A DNA stretch of 64,000 bases. Source: Luteolibacter rhizosphaerae. Lineage in GTDB: Bacteria; Verrucomicrobiota; Verrucomicrobiia; Verrucomicrobiales; Akkermansiaceae. Location of the stretch: contig NZ_JAPDDR010000012.1 in the NCBI RefSeq assembly GCF_025950095.1, positions 99,804 to 163,803 on the forward strand, read 5' to 3'. The first letter of the stretch is position 1. Each line of letters begins with the position of its first letter. The position numbers were made by a program, and so were the translations under genes. The notes beneath the pieces were generated by a model that made no database searches, was not told where the DNA came from, and was given only the letters and a program-made list of their open reading frames with translations. Positions 1 to 8,314 of this stretch are shown piece by piece.

Positions 1-1131
1 GAGGTGGCGGAGCATCATTTCGCCGGAAAGAATCACGGAACCGGGGTTTACCTTGTCCAGGTTGGCATACTTCGGTGCGGTACCGTGAGTAGCCTCGAAG
101 ATCGCGTGGCCGGTGACGTAGTTGATGTTACCGCCGGGAGCGATGCCGATGCCGCCGACGCAGGCGGCGAGGGCGTCCGAGATGTAGTCGCCGTTCAGAT
201 TCAGCGTGGCCACCACGGAGTATTCCGCCGGGCGGGTGAGAATCTGCTGCAGGAAGGCGTCGGCGATGACGTCCTTGATGATGATGCCTGCGCCGCGCTT
301 GCCTTCCGGGATCTTGCACCATGGGCCGCCGTCGAGTTCCACCGCGCCGTACTCCTTTTTGGCCAGCTCGTAGCCCCAGTCACGGAAGCCACCTTCGGTG
401 AACTTCATGATGTTGCCCTTGTGGACGAGGGTCACGGAGTCCTTCCCTTCGGCGATCGCGTATTCGATCGCGGCTCGCACGAGGCGCTCGGTGCCTTCTT
501 CCGATACCGGCTTCACACCGTAGCCGGCGGTTTCCGGGAAGCGGACCTTCTTGGCCAGCGCGGGATACTTCTCGCTCAGGAACGCGCCAAAGGCCTTCGC
601 CTCATCGGTGCCGGCCTTGAATTCGATACCGGCGTAGATGTCCTCGGTATTCTCACGGAAGATCACCATGTCGGTGAGGTCCGGGCGCTTCACCGGGCTC
701 GGCACACCTTCGAACCAACGCACCGGGCGCAAGCAGACATAGAGATCGAGAATCTGGCGCAGGGCCACGTTCAGCGAGCGAATGCCACCACCAACCGGAG
801 TAGTCAGCGGGCCCTTGATGCCGACGAGGTATTCGTCGAAGGCCTTCAGGGTGTCGTCCGGGAGCCACGCCTTGCCGAGATCGGAGACCTTGTCCTTAAA
901 GAGATCGTAGGACTTCTCGCCAGCCAACACTTCGAACCAGGAGATCTTGCGCTTGCCACCGTAGGCTTTCTCGACCGCGGCATCGAACACCTTCTGCGAG
1001 GCCTTCCAGATATCCGGGCCAGTGCCGTCACCTTCGATGAACGGAATGACGGGCTGATCCGGAACGTTGAGGATGCCATCCTTGATGGTGATCTTGTCTC
1101 CGGCGGGCGGGGTCAGGTGTTCGTAAGCCAT
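1..1131 (-). CDS. icd: NADP-dependent isocitrate dehydrogenase, C-terminus cut by window edge
   Basis: Converts isocitrate to 2-oxoglutarate and CO2 with NADP in the TCA cycle. 377 codons are present from the ATG at 1131; the family is about 415 residues, so roughly 40 residues lie beyond position 1. Family signatures are visible: [12 protein letters not shown] (residues 31-42), the substrate-binding segment [12 protein letters not shown] around Ser119, which matches the serine phosphorylated by AceK in E. coli, [13 protein letters not shown], and [21 protein letters not shown] segment near the edge is the usual cofactor region. No aceK is seen in the window. The gene stands alone; its upstream region carries the DnaA-box-like site at 1240. 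Confidence 0.96.
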   Translation of the reverse strand, partial: MAYEHLTPPAGDKITIKDGILNVPDQPVIPFIEGDGTGPDIWKASQKVFDAAVEKAYGGKRKISWFEVLAGEKSYDLFKDKVSDLGKAWLPDDTLKAFDEYLVGIKGPLTTPVGGGIRSLNVALRQILDLYVCLRPVRWFEGVPSPVKRPDLTDMVIFRENTEDIYAGIEFKAGTDEAKAFGAFLSEKYPALAKKVRFPETAGYGVKPVSEEGTERLVRAAIEYAIAEGKDSVTLVHKGNIMKFTEGGFRDWGYELAKKEYGAVELDGGPWCKIPEGKRGAGIIIKDVIADAFLQQILTRPAEYSVVATLNLNGDYISDALAACVGGIGIAPGGNINYVTGHAIFEATHGTAPKYANLDKVNPGSVILSGEMMLRHL

Positions 1132-1239
1132 GGTGTCTGAAAAATCCGGGCGGAGTGAACAAGGCCAATGGGGTGCCGTCAAAAGCAATCCAAGCCTGAG
1201 AGCCATGATCCCTTTGCCTGCTATCACCTGCGGATCGAT

Positions 1240-1248
1240 TGTGAATAA
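1240..1248 (-). promoter_or_regulatory. DnaA-box-like site 1
   Basis: TTATTCACA on the minus strand, about 110 bases upstream of icd. Flanking bases extend the match to the other copies: CCCAAGTTATTCACAA is shared with site 2, and GATTGTGAATAAC (plus strand) with site 3. Confidence 0.5.
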
Positions 1249-1473
1249 CTTGGGAAAAGGCTCCTAGCTCCCTGCCCTCCCACAAAGCAAGCCACGCGCC
1301 AGGAAAAAGTGGCCCGTGTCATGGGCTGGAAAATGCCGATCCGTGACAAGGACCGTCGGGAAACTCTTGTTCACCACGAAAAACTGTTGGGGAGCCGCGA
1401 CAAAAGCACCCAATCGACTCACTCTTAATCACTTGAAATGTTACAAGAGCGTTACACACGGATTATACCCAAG

Positions 1474-1482
1474 TTATTCACA
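1474..1482 (+). promoter_or_regulatory. DnaA-box-like site 2
   Basis: TTATTCACA on the plus strand, in the AT-rich middle of the noncoding region and inverted relative to sites 1 and 3. Site 1 lies 234 bases to its left and site 3 lies 110 bases to its right. Confidence 0.5.
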
Positions 1483-1583
1483 AGGTTTCACGGCTCTTTT
1501 TGAGGTGATTTCTTCGTGGTTCCGGCAGTTCTGCGGGGGCATTTCGGACGCCGATGCGGCCTCCAAGGCAGGATCCAGCCGAT

Positions 1584-1592
1584 TGTGAATAA
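1584..1592 (-). promoter_or_regulatory. DnaA-box-like site 3
   Basis: TTATTCACA on the minus strand, in the same orientation as site 1. It lies just beyond the stop codon of the small membrane-protein gene at 1623-1949. Confidence 0.5.
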
Positions 1593-1622
1593 CATGAGGA
1601 TTACTCCCCGTGGCCGGAATCC

Positions 1623-1949
1623 TCAAAAAGAACGTCGCGACAAAGCCGCGCCGGTGCGGGCCGGTCCTCCGCCAGTGAGAATCCGCAGGACGCCTCCGAT
1701 CACCTTTGCCACCACCACGAAGACCGCGACGAAACACGCCACAACCGCCAGCAGGACCACGGCGACAATCCCCAGCAAAACCCACAGTGGCCACCAGCGG
1801 CGATCAAAAGTCACCACCCGGCCACGCATCGAGCGCCAAGCATCTTCCGCCCGGCTTTGGGCGGATTGCCGGGGCTGCGGCGGCGGAGGCGCGGGGCTTC
1901 CGTCGATCTCCAGAACTTCGGCTTCGATGATATCGGGCACGGCGCTCAT
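1623..1949 (-). CDS. Small membrane protein of unknown function
   Basis: A 108-residue protein not assigned to a family. Residues 1-50 are polar, with a Pro run (20-26) and a basic stretch. Residues about 52-92 are strongly hydrophobic (starting RWWPLWVLLGIVAVVLL), long enough for one long or two short membrane helices. The tail is short and basic. The hydrophobic design and a plausible ATG at 1949 argue that it is real; there is no recognisable catalytic motif. It sits alone between the candidate origin region and a VOC-family gene on the other strand. Confidence 0.6.
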   Translation of the reverse strand: MSAVPDIIEAEVLEIDGSPAPPPPQPRQSAQSRAEDAWRSMRGRVVTFDRRWWPLWVLLGIVAVVLLAVVACFVAVFVVVAKVIGGVLRILTGGGPARTGAALSRRSF

Positions 1950-2063
1950 CCTCGCCGATCCTCCCGCCGGGGCAATTCGAAGTTTACCCGGAAGTTGGAA
2001 GCGGGTCCGCTTTGGGCATGACGCCCTGCAGCGCTCGCGCTATGTCCAAGACACTGGATATCC

Positions 2064-2459
2064 ATGAAACGAGTCACCGGCATTGGCGGAGTCTTCATCA
2101 AGGCCAAGGACCCAGAGGCATTGGGGAGTCGGTACAAGCGACACCTCGGGATCGACATCAAAGAATGGGGCGGCTTCACCTTTCACTGGCACACGCCGGA
2201 GGAGCCTAATCCCCACGGAGCCACCGTGTGGGGTCTCTTCAAGGAGGACAGCAGCTACTTCGGAGCGGGCAGCGCGCCCTTCATGATCAACTACCGTGTC
2301 CACGATCTGGCATTTCTGTTAGACGCCCTGCGCCGCGAGGGCTGTGCGGTCGAGCCGAAAACCGAGGACTCGGAATACGGGAAATTCGGCTGGGTCACGG
2401 ATCCGGAGGGGAACCGTGTGGAGCTATGGGAGCCGCCGCCGGGGCCTGCGGCGGATTGA
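2064..2459 (+). CDS. VOC superfamily (glyoxalase/bleomycin-resistance-like) protein
   Basis: A 131-residue single-domain protein. Residues 4-60 and 70-125 look like the two beta-alpha-beta-beta-beta modules of the vicinal-oxygen-chelate fold, ending in the typical strand WVTDPEGNRVELWEPP. The Glu in that last strand is the usual metal ligand. The substrate cannot be told; members include glyoxalases, dioxygenases and antibiotic-binding proteins. Its stop lies 4 bases from the rho stop, so the two genes converge. Confidence 0.85.
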   Translation: MKRVTGIGGVFIKAKDPEALGSRYKRHLGIDIKEWGGFTFHWHTPEEPNPHGATVWGLFKEDSSYFGAGSAPFMINYRVHDLAFLLDALRREGCAVEPKTEDSEYGKFGWVTDPEGNRVELWEPPPGPAAD

Positions 2460-2463
2460 ACGA

Positions 2464-4341
2464 TCAACCCTTGATCTCGAGCAGCATCTGCGGGTTGTTC
2501 GGGAATTTCTTCACGAAGTAGAGCAGGCGCTCCATTGCCTCCACCGGGCGGTGGCCCGAGAGGCCGCGGCGAATCAGGTGGATCTTGTGCAGCATATGCT
2601 CGGGCAGCAGCAACTCTTCGCGCCGCGTGCCGGATTTGAAGATGTCCACCGCAGGGTAGATGTAGTTCTCCGCGATCTTGCGATCCAAGACGAGCTCCAT
2701 GTTACCGGTGCCCTTGAACTCTTGGAAGATCGCTTCATCCGCCCGGCTGTTCGTCTGGATCAGCGCCGTGGCGAGAATCGTCAGCGAGCCGGCCTCGCGG
2801 GTATTGCGCGCGGCGGCAAAGAGGCGACGCGGCACTTCCAGCGCACCCACCGTAATGCCACCGGTGCCGATGCCGCGGCCGTGCTGGCGGGCACCACCAT
2901 TGTAGGCGCGGGCCAGACGCGTGATCGAATCCATCAGCAGGAAAACATGGCGACCGGACTCCACAAGACGCTTCGCACGCTCGATGCAAAGCTCCGCGAT
3001 GCGGCAGTGGCTGCGGGCACCTTCGTCGTTCGAGCTGGCGTAGATCTCGGCACCCGGAAGGGTACGGCGGAACTCCGTCACTTCTTCCGGCCGTTCGTCC
3101 ACGAGCAGGATCATCAGGTGCAGCGATTCATCGTGCAGCTCGCGCACGGCTTCCGCGATGTGCAGTAACAGAGTGGTCTTGCCCGAGCGCGGCGGTGAAA
3201 CGATCAGGCCGCGCTGGCCGCGACCGACCGGTGCCATCAGGTCCAGTGTGCGCGTGGTGAAACGCTCCGGCGTGGTCTCGAAGCTGATCCGCTTGTTCGG
3301 GTTCACCGCCTTCAGTTCCTCGAAGGCCGGCAGCCGCTTGGCATCTTCCGGACTGAGATCGTTGATGGCGGTCAACTCGACCAGTTGCTGGCCCCGCGAT
3401 CCATCTTGGGCGAGACCGTGAATCCATACACCGGGGCGCAGACCGTAGCGGCGCACCATCTCCGGCGAAACAAATACATCGTCGCGCGCTTGCTCAAAGT
3501 TCTTTGAAGGCACGCGCAGGAAGCCGAAGCCCTTCGGCGCGAGTTCCAGCATGCCGTTCACTTCGACCTTCGGGCCTGTAAATGCCGGTGCTTTCTCGAC
3601 CGGCTCGGAACCACCTTGTCGCTCGGCACGTTCCTGACGATCACGACGGTCACCGCGCTCTTGGCGCTCCCCGCGGTCCTGGCGTTCGCCTTGGACTTCA
3701 CCACCGCCGGAGCGACCTTCGCGTTCGCGCTCACGGCGGCGTTTGCGACGACGCTTGCGACGCTCGCGATTTGCCTCGGTGCGATCGCGGGATCCACCTT
3801 CCTGCGGCTGTCCCCCGCCTTGGTGGCGATTCTGCTCGCCGGGATTCTCACGAGGCTCACGGTTTTCACGAGGCCCACGCTCCTCCCGCTGGGCGACCCG
3901 TCCCCCGCCGGGCACGCGGCCGAAGGCAGTCGGACGATTCTCACCTAGAGTGGACTCCTGCGGGGCAGGCGCTTCCACCGGGGCGGAGGCCCCCTTCGCG
4001 GCGGGCTTCTCCTCGCGTGCTACGGGAGCGGCGGGCTCTGCGAGCGGGAAAGATTTCTCCTCGGAGGCCACCGCCTTCTTGCGAGCCGCCTTCTTGGCTG
4101 GCTTCGGTGTCGCCTCAACGGGCACGTCGAGCAACGGCAGCACGGCTTGAGTCGGCGCTTCCTCCGCGGCTTTCGCCTTCGCCACCTTTTTCGTAGCTGC
4201 CTTCTTTGCGACGGCTTTCTTCGCGACAGCCTTTTTGGCGGCTTTCTTCGCGGCCTTCTTCGCAGCGGGCTTCGGTTCGGAGGATGAGGTGTCCGCGGCG
4301 GATTCGTAGCCGGCGGTGTCCTGGGGCGTATTATGGCTCAT
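2464..4341 (-). CDS. rho: Transcription termination factor Rho with a long disordered N-terminus
   Basis: A hexameric RNA helicase that ends transcription. It has 625 residues against about 420 in E. coli. Residues 1-250 are low complexity: Lys/Ala repeats of the AAKKA type (27-60, 80-90), then an Arg/Glu/Gly-rich stretch including RRKRRRKRRRERERE (about 194-208). The RNA-binding cold-shock-like domain is about 258-330 (GFGFLRVPSKNF). The ATPase core follows, with Walker A SPPRSGKTT at 382-390, the Walker B region HVFLLMDSITRLARAYN, and the Q/R-loop segments GTGGITVGALEVPRR and GTGNMELVLDR. The first 250 residues carry no recognisable folded Rho N-terminal helix bundle. yebC lies upstream on the same strand, 42 bases away. 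Confidence 0.98.
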   Translation of the reverse strand: MSHNTPQDTAGYESAADTSSSEPKPAAKKAAKKAAKKAVAKKAVAKKAATKKVAKAKAAEEAPTQAVLPLLDVPVEATPKPAKKAARKKAVASEEKSFPLAEPAAPVAREEKPAAKGASAPVEAPAPQESTLGENRPTAFGRVPGGGRVAQREERGPRENREPRENPGEQNRHQGGGQPQEGGSRDRTEANRERRKRRRKRRREREREGRSGGGEVQGERQDRGERQERGDRRDRQERAERQGGSEPVEKAPAFTGPKVEVNGMLELAPKGFGFLRVPSKNFEQARDDVFVSPEMVRRYGLRPGVWIHGLAQDGSRGQQLVELTAINDLSPEDAKRLPAFEELKAVNPNKRISFETTPERFTTRTLDLMAPVGRGQRGLIVSPPRSGKTTLLLHIAEAVRELHDESLHLMILLVDERPEEVTEFRRTLPGAEIYASSNDEGARSHCRIAELCIERAKRLVESGRHVFLLMDSITRLARAYNGGARQHGRGIGTGGITVGALEVPRRLFAAARNTREAGSLTILATALIQTNSRADEAIFQEFKGTGNMELVLDRKIAENYIYPAVDIFKSGTRREELLLPEHMLHKIHLIRRGLSGHRPVEAMERLLYFVKKFPNNPQMLLEIKG

Positions 4342-4383
4342 TCAAAAAAGGGGCGGCGCCGGCGATAGGTTTGACCGGCAGGC

Positions 4384-5136
4384 TTATGAGTCGAGGGCGA
4401 CGAGGACTTCCTCGGCCACTTCGAAATTGGTGAAAACATTCAGGGTGTCGTCGTAGGCATCCAGCAGGTCGTAGAGTTTCATGACCTGCCGTGCGATCTC
4501 GGGATCGGCGACGACGGAGGGATTCTGGGGGACGGAAACGAGCTTCTCGGAAGCGATGTGGAAACCCGCGCCGCGCAATTCCCCGGCCACGGCAGCCAGC
4601 TCGGTCGGGGAGGTGTAGACCACGTGCTCGCTTTCATCGCTCTGCACGTCATCCGCACCGGCGAGGATCCCGGCCTCCATCATGCGGTCCTCATCAATGC
4701 CGTCCGCTGCGATCCGGATCTCGCCTTTGCGGTCGAACTGGTAGGTCACGCTACCGGGGGTGGCGACGCTACCGCCATTCTTGGAAAAAATCGTGCGGAT
4801 ATCGGCCGCGGTACGGTTCAGGTTGTCGGTGGCGGCTTCGATCAGGAATGCCACACCGGCCGGGCCGTATCCTTCGTAAGTGACCTCCTGGATTACCTCG
4901 CCTCCGAGCTCGCCCAGACCCTTCTTGATCGCGCGGTCGATGTTGTCCTTCGGCATCGAGACGGCCTTGGCATTATCGACGGCGGCGCGGAGACGGGCAT
5001 TCATGCCGACGTCGCCACCTCCGGCACGGGCTGCGAGCGCGATTTCATGGGCGCACTTGCTGAACACCCTGCCTTTGATGACATCGACGCGAGCCTTGAT
5101 GTGCTTGACCTTCGACCACTTGTTGTGACCAGCCAT
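4384..5136 (-). CDS. yebC: YebC/PmpR family regulator or translation factor
   Basis: A 250-residue protein starting MAGHNKWSKVKHIKAR, the hallmark N-terminus of the TACO1/YebC family. Internal signatures are LRAAVDNAKAVSMPKDNIDRAI, the YEGYGPAGVAFLIEAATDN block and the KNGGSVATPGSVTYQFDRKG block. Family members are known as DNA-binding regulators and, more recently, as factors that help ribosomes through proline stretches. Length is normal. It is followed by rho on the same strand, so cotranscription is possible. Confidence 0.96.
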   Translation of the reverse strand: MAGHNKWSKVKHIKARVDVIKGRVFSKCAHEIALAARAGGGDVGMNARLRAAVDNAKAVSMPKDNIDRAIKKGLGELGGEVIQEVTYEGYGPAGVAFLIEAATDNLNRTAADIRTIFSKNGGSVATPGSVTYQFDRKGEIRIAADGIDEDRMMEAGILAGADDVQSDESEHVVYTSPTELAAVAGELRGAGFHIASEKLVSVPQNPSVVADPEIARQVMKLYDLLDAYDDTLNVFTNFEVAEEVLVALDS

Positions 5137-5482
5137 TCGCTTGGGATGCGGGAAAACGGGGAAAGAGCGGGAGCAGGACGATGCGCGGCGGCGCGTGCCA
5201 CTTCCCTGTTAGGAAAGACGTGAACGGATTTCGGGGTACGACGTGACCGGGTATGGGGAATCCTTGCCAGTTGCGAGACCGTCGCGGCAGGGGGTTCAAA
5301 CCCGGGGGCGGCTGCAACATTCGCAACTGCCAACGTCCATTGGACAGAACGAAGTTTGCTCCTAGTTCCGCATTTGGCAACCCAAAATTTCCCTAGGGAA
5401 ATGCGGGATTCCGCGCATCCCGGGGACAGATTTCTTTTTGAAAATCGATCCTTGGAGATACCTCCGGCCTAAAATTCCAATT
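5137..5482. other. Intergenic region upstream of yebC
   Basis: 346 bases with no supported gene. They hold the 16-base palindrome at 5387-5402 and, next to it, an imperfect hairpin CGGGAT...ATCCCG at about 5405-5423. This is the only upstream region of yebC, so its promoter is probably here, but no confident -35/-10 pair was found. Confidence 0.4.
5387..5402. repeat. Perfect 16-base palindrome
   Basis: ATTTCCCTAGGGAAAT reads the same on both strands. It lies about 250 bases upstream of yebC and just beyond the end of the broken hydrolase gene. It could be an operator for a dimeric regulator. It is not followed by a T-run, so an intrinsic terminator is unlikely. Confidence 0.5.
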
Positions 5483-6432
5483 TTACTTCGACGTCTCTTC
5501 CGCGACTTCTCCCAGGATCGCCAAGCGGCAGTTCGCGTGTTCCCACATCGGGCGCGAACCATGATCAAGCCCCTCGGCTTCGACCCTCTTCCACGAGAGT
5601 GCCCACGCTTTCGTCTCCGCCAATTGCCTGGCCTCCTCATGGCAATTCCTGCCGCGCTCGATGCGGGTCGGCCCCTGTCGCATCGCCCGCTTGCCGGTCG
5701 AGAGATCCTTGAGGCCCACATCGCCGGTACCGAGATACAGCGTCAACGGGGCCGCCAGGTAGCGCCGGAGCGCAGTGTCGGATGCTAACTCATCCGGCAA
5801 ACCGCCGAAGCCATAAGGATAGGCCTGATCGCGGTCCGGAAAAATCAGCGAACCCGGATTCACGAGGACCATCCGCTTCGCCTCATTCGGATACAGCGCC
5901 GCCATACGCCCGAGGAACTGTGCACCGGCCGAGTGGCCCACGAGGTAGTATGGCAAGTCGCGCCCCTCACGCTCGAAGACCTGCGCGAGCAGCGGCGCGA
6001 GATAGTTGAAGGTCCATTGCGCCTTCGGTTGAAGCTTGCCTTTCCTCATCACTCCCCCCTCCTGATAGGCCTCGACATCAAAGCGTACGCGGTCGAACTC
6101 CGGCACGACGAGCAACATGCCAGCCTCGTGGCGAGCTCCCGCGCTCCATCGCGATAACCCTCCGCATTCCGGCTCGCACCGTGAAAGAGAACCAGCAGAG
6201 GGCCGCTGGCGTAATTCGCAGGTCGATGCCCGTAGACTTGGATCGGCAACCCGCCGTGCTGGCATTCGAACTGGAAGTCGCCTTCCTGAATCTTTTCCAC
6301 CGCATGTGCCGGAGCCGGACCATCTCTCGCCACGGTTGGGAGAGCCGCAGCCAGCCATGCAGCGCCTATCGCGATGCCGCACAGGGGCTTGAACGCGTGA
6401 AGGGGCGAGGCAGCAGATGGACACTTCGGCAT
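5483..6432 (-). pseudogene. Secreted alpha/beta hydrolase broken by a one-base frameshift
   Basis: The N-terminal part (from ATG 6432) has a signal peptide (CGIAIGAAWLAAALP) and the start of a hydrolase fold (PLLVLFHGASRNAEGYRDGA). It then runs out of frame at about 6120-6122. The rest continues in another frame as GMLLVVPEFDRVRFD, through the nucleophile elbow GHSAGAQFLGRMA, to the stop at 5483. Restoring one G (CTGGC to CTGGGC on the coding strand) rejoins the two halves into a protein of about 316 residues. It could be a true pseudogene or a sequencing error in a short G run. Substrate unknown; the fold is of the poly(3-hydroxybutyrate) depolymerase/esterase kind. Confidence 0.8.
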
Positions 6433-6471
6433 CCCCGTCTTACCCCGCAGCATCGCCGATCTATCAGATCA

Positions 6472-7440
6472 TCATGCCAAGCCCACGGCCTTGCGCACGC
6501 GGTCGATCACCGGCGCGGCAGCAGCACGTGCCTTCTCAGCGCCCTGTGCCAAGACCTGATCGACGAAGCCTGGATCTGCCAGCAACTCGGCACGCCGCAC
6601 GCGCATGGGCTCGAAGCGGGCTTCGTAGGCTTCCAGCAGGCGCTTCTTGAAGTCACCATAGCCGATACCGCCGCGGTCATAGTCGGCCTCCATCGCGGCC
6701 ACTTGCTCGTCATTCGCCATCAGACGATAGAGTGCGAGCAGTGTGGAATTCTCCTTCGGCTTCGGTGCCTCGAGCGCCGTCGCGTCGGTCACGAGCTTCT
6801 TCATGATGAGCTTCTTCGCCTCGCCCTCTTCGGCGAAAAGCGGGAGCGTGTTGCCATAGCTCTTGCTCATCTTCTGGCCATCGAGTCCGGGCACCACGGC
6901 AGTCGCCTCGCGGATCATCGGTTCCGGCACCACCAGGGTTCCTTCGCCATAGGCTTCGTTGATCTTGCCAGCCAGATCCCGCGTGATCTCCAGATGCTGC
7001 TTCTGGTCCTTGCCCACCGGGACACAATTGGAATCGTAGAGCAGGATGTCCGCCGCCATCAGGATCGGATAGGCGAAGAGGCCGTGATGCGGGGAGAAGC
7101 CGTGGGCGATCTTGTCCTTGTAGGAGTGGGCCTTCTCAAGCTGGCTCACCGGGCAAACATTGGAGAGGATCCACGCCAACTCGTTCACCTCCGGCACCGC
7201 GCTCTGCAGGAAGAAGGTCGAGCGCTTCGGATCGAGTCCGGCCGCCAGGAAATCAATCGCGAGCTCGCGGGTGAAGCTGCGGAGCTCATCCGGATTCTTC
7301 ACCGTCGTCATCGCGTGGTAGTTCGCAATGAAGTAGAAGGCCTCGCCCTCGTCTTGCAGGCGCACGGCAGGCTCCATCGCGCCGAAGTAGTTGCCGACGT
7401 GAAGTTTACCGCTGGGCTGCAGACCGGTCAAAATGCGCAT
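6472..7440 (-). CDS. trpS: Tryptophanyl-tRNA synthetase
   Basis: Charges tRNA-Trp. A 322-residue class I synthetase of the compact bacterial type. The HIGH-equivalent motif is GKLHVGNYFG (11-20), and KMSKS is exact at 190-194 (GQKMSKSYGN). The stretch starting MRILTGLQPSG is the typical start of the family. No clear Shine-Dalgarno sequence precedes the ATG at 7440. The neighbouring SDR gene runs divergently. Confidence 0.98.
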   Translation of the reverse strand: MRILTGLQPSGKLHVGNYFGAMEPAVRLQDEGEAFYFIANYHAMTTVKNPDELRSFTRELAIDFLAAGLDPKRSTFFLQSAVPEVNELAWILSNVCPVSQLEKAHSYKDKIAHGFSPHHGLFAYPILMAADILLYDSNCVPVGKDQKQHLEITRDLAGKINEAYGEGTLVVPEPMIREATAVVPGLDGQKMSKSYGNTLPLFAEEGEAKKLIMKKLVTDATALEAPKPKENSTLLALYRLMANDEQVAAMEADYDRGGIGYGDFKKRLLEAYEARFEPMRVRRAELLADPGFVDQVLAQGAEKARAAAAPVIDRVRKAVGLA

Positions 7441-7498
7441 GGGCGGGAAGATGGACAGGTCGGCGGGGGCTGGTCAAGGGAGGCCTAAGGCGGCCCCC

Positions 7499-7582
7499 GT
7501 TTGCTAGTTTTCAGTGTTCGGTTTTCAGGGAAAGGCAGTTGCGAAAGTCCGCCTGCGAACTGAACACTGAAAACTAGCAAAC
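7499..7582. repeat. 84-base element with perfect 21-base inverted terminal repeats
   Basis: The left arm 7499-7519 (begins GTTTGCTAG, ends AGTGTTC) is the exact reverse complement of the right arm 7562-7582. The 42-base middle contains another partial copy (GGTTTTCAGG). It lies between the divergent starts of trpS and the SDR gene, so a terminator role is not expected. It could be a small transposon relic (MITE-like) or a cruciform/operator. No target-site duplication is visible at its ends. Confidence 0.75.
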
Positions 7583-7609
7583 TCCTTTCGCGGATGGAAA
7601 GCTCCCGTC

Positions 7610-8314
7610 ATGCAGCGTCTTGCCGGGTCCACCGTCCTTGTCACCGGAGCTTCCAGCGGTATCGGCCGGGCGCTGTCCGAAATGCTGATCGAGCAGGGAG
7701 CCTCGGTCCTCGGCGTCACCCGCCGACCGGCGGCCTTGCCTGCCGGGGTTGCTCCCATCGAGGCGGATTTGACCAAGCGGGAAGAAGTCCAGGAGGTATT
7801 TCATCGTCTCGGCCGCATCGATGCGCTCGTGAACTGCGCGGGGATCGCCTACCTCTCCCGCATCATCGATGGGAATGCCGCCGACTGGGAAGAGATGTGG
7901 CGCGTCAATGTCTTCGCCCTCACACTCTGCTGCCAGATGGCCCTGCGCCATTTCCCGCGTGAGGGCGGAAGGATTGTGAACGTCTCCTCGATGAGTGGTC
8001 ATCGCGTCCCGCCCACAGGTGGCTTCTACGCCCCCACCAAGTTCGCGGTTAGAGCGGTGACCGATGCCTTGCGCCTCGAACTGAAGGCGGCCGGCCTGCC
8101 GATCCAAGTCGCCTGCGTTTCTCCCGGTTTCGTCGATACTCCTTTGCTCGATCAGTACTTCCGCGGCCGCGAAGACGTGCTGAGGAAGACCAAGGAAAGT
8201 ATGACGATGCTCACTCCGCAGGACGTCGCCTGTGCCATCCTCACCGTCTTGGATGCCCCGGCCCACGTGGAGATCGGCGACATTCTCCTCCGCAGCACGG
8301 ATCAGCGGATGTGA
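7610..8314 (+). CDS. SDR family NAD(P)-dependent oxidoreductase
   Basis: A 234-residue classical short-chain dehydrogenase. The cofactor motif is TGASSGIG (12-19), the NAG motif is NCAG (about 84-87), and the catalytic Ser is in VNVSSMSG. The active-site pair is YAPTK (Tyr-x-x-x-Lys), followed by PGFVDTP. The substrate cannot be inferred. The start shown is the first ATG after the inverted-repeat element. The stop overlaps the start of the next gene (TGATG), so the two are probably translationally coupled. Confidence 0.93.
   Translation: MQRLAGSTVLVTGASSGIGRALSEMLIEQGASVLGVTRRPAALPAGVAPIEADLTKREEVQEVFHRLGRIDALVNCAGIAYLSRIIDGNAADWEEMWRVNVFALTLCCQMALRHFPREGGRIVNVSSMSGHRVPPTGGFYAPTKFAVRAVTDALRLELKAAGLPIQVACVSPGFVDTPLLDQYFRGREDVLRKTKESMTMLTPQDVACAILTVLDAPAHVEIGDILLRSTDQRM

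Larger units (their letters stand above)
1132..1622. other. Noncoding region with DnaA-box-like cluster; candidate replication origin or regulatory region
   Basis: About 490 bases with no credible gene, between the icd start and the stop of a small membrane-protein gene. It is more AT-rich than its surroundings, especially about 1370-1500. It holds three exact copies of the nonamer TTATTCACA (a form of the DnaA box TTATNCACA), at 1240-1248, 1474-1482 and 1584-1592, plus a one-mismatch copy TTATACCCA at 1463. The first two are inverted and share 16 bases (1239-1254 and 1468-1483). Origin function is inference: dnaA and dnaN are not in view. A DnaA-controlled promoter or another regulator's sites are alternatives. 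Confidence 0.45.

Noticed and set aside
4..1140. Long plus-strand open frame opposite icd
   Set aside because: It mirrors the icd gene, whose protein has clear family motifs on the minus strand; the plus-strand protein matches nothing and is a by-product of GC-rich codon use.
1316..1588. 90-codon open frame in the candidate origin region
   Set aside because: Composition is not protein-like and it overlaps the DnaA-box-like cluster; no upstream ribosome site.
6181..7488. 435-codon plus-strand open frame over trpS
   Set aside because: Lies antisense to trpS, which carries HIGH- and KMSKS-type motifs; no domain in the antisense product.
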